Source: an uncultured Saprospiraceae bacterium (lineage in GTDB: Bacteria > Bacteroidota > Bacteroidia > Chitinophagales > Saprospiraceae). Taken from it: a DNA stretch of 64,000 nucleotides. This document shows, piece after piece, positions 62,640 to 64,000 of the stretch. Under the pieces are notes generated by a model. The model was not told the origin of the DNA and did no database searches. It was given only the letters and a program-made list of their open reading frames with translations. Position numbers and translations under genes: made by a program. The first letter of the stretch is position 1; every line of letters starts with the position of its first letter. The stretch lies in the NCBI GenBank assembly GCA_938016265.1, contig CALLWB010000091.1, positions 25,207 to 89,206 on the forward strand. The letters are read 5' to 3'.

Positions 62640-63590
62640 CTAGCGACGCAAAAACTCCAAGATCTGCCGACTGACCTCCTTCGGATTTTCTTCCTGTATA
62701 AAATGACTGACATCCAGTAGATGAACATCCTCCTGCTTGATTTTCAGATCGGTAGTTACCTCGTTTTGCTGAGGTTCCCATTGCAACATACTATCCTCAG
62801 CTCCCCAAACAACAATGGCCGGAACACTAAGATTTTGCAACAGATCACGATAGTCAGGAAACGGGCTTTTTGTTTGAGTAAAAAAGTAATACATTCCCCT
62901 TGTTTTTCCTTCTCTTAGCGGTTTTTTGTAGCCTTCTACGCCTCCTTTTGTCATATTGTTTTCTGACAACCCTACTTTGAATAATTGCTTCAGCAAAAAA
63001 TTGGTGGTCACTCCATTTCTATACATCCACATACTAGTTTTGGCAATAAATCCGGGCTTCATGCGGACTGGCGGATGGAATCCTTCTTCATAAATTAGCG
63101 TATTAAGAATCACGAGATGGCTAACTCGTTCTGGTGCGATTTTCAACAGTTCCCACGTCCAAAAACCACCAGCATCGTGTAGGACATGCGCCCAATTTGG
63201 TATTTGAAGATGGTCCATGAGTTCGAGGAGGCGTTTTGCATGTGCTGGTGCAGAATACACGTCATATCCCTTAGGACTATCGCTATTTCCAAATCCCAGC
63301 ATATCCGGCGCAATAACACGATGACCACCTGCGACCAAGTCATCCACCATTTTCCGATACAACCAGGAAGAAGTAGGGACTCCATGCAACAACAGCACCA
63401 CTGAACCTTCCCCCTTGTCAAGGTAACTCAATTTGCCATCTGAAGATGAAAAATTTGATTGATCTGCGCGGTGTTTCTGGTAGGACCAACCTTCCTCTTG
63501 CAATGATTTGTTATGCACCGCGCATCCCGATAACAAAAAAAGTAAAACCACGATAGTCAGTAAAATAGGTATTGGAAAAAGGGCAGTCAT
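62640..63590 (-). CDS. Haloalkane-dehalogenase-like lipoprotein (alpha/beta hydrolase)
   Basis: 316 residues from the ATG at 63590, which opens a lipoprotein signal (MTALFPIPILLTIVVLLFLL, lipobox LLSGC); the frame is open to 63662, but a -7 element at 63621-63628 lies inside that extension. The fold resembles haloalkane dehalogenases and epoxide hydrolases: LLLHGVPTSSWLYRKM, VIAPDMLGFGNSDSP, nucleophile-position aspartate in VLHDAGGFWTW, WGAEDSML and VSHFIQEENP. In haloalkane dehalogenases the residue after the nucleophile is usually Trp (halide contact); here it is Ala, so halide binding may differ and epoxide or ester hydrolysis is equally possible. Probably periplasm- or outer-membrane-anchored. 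Confidence 0.85.
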   Translation of the reverse strand: MTALFPIPILLTIVVLLFLLSGCAVHNKSLQEEGWSYQKHRADQSNFSSSDGKLSYLDKGEGSVVLLLHGVPTSSWLYRKMVDDLVAGGHRVIAPDMLGFGNSDSPKGYDVYSAPAHAKRLLELMDHLQIPNWAHVLHDAGGFWTWELLKIAPERVSHLVILNTLIYEEGFHPPVRMKPGFIAKTSMWMYRNGVTTNFLLKQLFKVGLSENNMTKGGVEGYKKPLREGKTRGMYYFFTQTKSPFPDYRDLLQNLSVPAIVVWGAEDSMLQWEPQQNEVTTDLKIKQEDVHLLDVSHFIQEENPKEVSRQILEFLRR

Positions 63591-63620
63591 AAGGTAATAG
63601 CGTTTGATAAGTGATGGCTT

Positions 63621-63628
63621 CAAATGTA
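63621..63628 (-). promoter_or_regulatory. Possible -7 element for the dehalogenase-like gene
   Basis: Minus-strand TACATTTG matches TAnnTTTG about 30 bp before the start at 63590. Its position argues against the longer start at 63662. Confidence 0.45.
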
Positions 63629-63662
63629 CAAATATCAAAGGCAAAACTACCTCAATGCACAA

Positions 63663-64000
63663 TCAAACCGCATATAAGTTCCTTCTACGACAAACCTCAA
63701 GAAATGATACACACCAAAATGGAAAGAACCCGCATCTAAATAAGTAGAGATAAAGTGGTTATTAGGTTCATAGGACAATTTAGTTATTAAGAAAAAGAAG
63801 ACATGTTAAATCGTCTCCCGTGGTAATGTTACTTAATAACTGAATACACTCAATAACTTAATAACTATTAATAAAGTATGTACATTTTCCCTTATATTGA
63901 TTTCGGGAATAAGAATTGCTATACCATTAAATGTAACTGCACCAAATCAGAGAAATCTAATAAATCGCAGTTAATTTCTACATTTGGGAACAAATATCAA
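63663..64000. other. Intergenic end of the window
   Basis: 338 bp, AT-rich. I see no gene, RNA or strong hairpin. Direct fragments such as AATAACTGAATACACTCAATAACTT-like runs are present, but they are simple AT-rich sequence. Confidence 0.4.

Noticed and set aside
63591..63662. Longer N-terminus for the dehalogenase-like gene
   Set aside because: A TAnnTTTG element lies inside the extension, and the lipoprotein signal begins at 63590.

Overview
The window is chromosomal DNA from a member of the Bacteroidota, most likely the Saprospiria (Lewinella/Haliscomenobacter/Saprospira relatives). The evidence is T9SS type A C-terminal sorting domains, SprB repeats, ECF sigma/anti-sigma pairs, a MraY with the large insertion typical of the phylum, TAnnTTTG-type -7 promoter elements and a helical protein family that I associate with Saprospiraceae. 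The taxonomic call is inference; no rRNA is present and I saw no tRNA, CRISPR array, transposase or phage gene.

Layout. (1) 1-10332: the dcw cell-wall/division cluster on the + strand, murE(end)-mraY-murD-ftsW-murG-murC-ftsQ-ftsA-ftsZ, with a strong terminator-like hairpin between murD and ftsW and a terminator after ftsZ. (2) 10368-10820: two 200-bp direct repeats of unknown function. (3) 10992-19212, minus strand: three tandem paralogous lipoproteins, an ECF sigma factor, and an unusual protein that joins a cytoplasmic N-terminus, a membrane helix, a low-complexity linker and an outer-membrane-barrel-like domain. (4) 19678-26578: an M28 peptidase, a peptidoglycan-binding protein, a Saprospiraceae-type helical protein, a LytTR regulator and a secreted T9SS protein. 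(5) 26582-26876: three tandem copies of a two-hairpin RNA-like element with compensatory base changes.

(6) 28056-39672 is the most interesting region. It is a stress/dormancy island with six universal stress proteins (UspA family), two CBS proteins, an HPF-like ribosome hibernation factor, a K+ channel, a heavy-metal-binding protein and small membrane proteins, built around a FixL-like heme-PAS histidine kinase and a response regulator fused to a Crp/Fnr-type DNA-binding module. Five promoters in the island carry the same layout: two TGA-N6-TCA dyads (some imperfect) whose centres are exactly 22 bp apart, with the promoter-proximal centre exactly 29.5 bp from the first base of a -7 element (TAnnTTTG in three promoters, degenerate in two). 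This looks like one local regulon in which the sensor kinase and the REC-CRP protein switch on the surrounding operons, probably at low oxygen, by analogy with FixLJ/FixK and with the mycobacterial DosR regulon.

(7) 39697-41728, minus strand: rpsP-rimM-trmD, with a hairpin after rpsP and a long acidic tail on S16. (8) 41959-46426: two secreted proteins (an alpha/beta hydrolase and a choice-of-anchor B protein) which, together with the SprB-repeat giant at 54419-58918, share an undescribed-looking C-terminal module of about 215-230 residues ending in two dockerin-like repeats. (9) 46681-50678: LigD, Ku and an endonuclease/exonuclease/phosphatase-fold protein, a non-homologous end-joining set. 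(10) 51156-58918: a DUF937-OmpA protein, an FGE/SUMF1-like protein and the 1499-residue SprB-repeat protein. (11) 59008-63590, minus strand: a T9SS-sorted esterase, a second sigma/anti-sigma/barrel locus, which is the split version of the fused arrangement at 10992-13222, and a dehalogenase-like lipoprotein.
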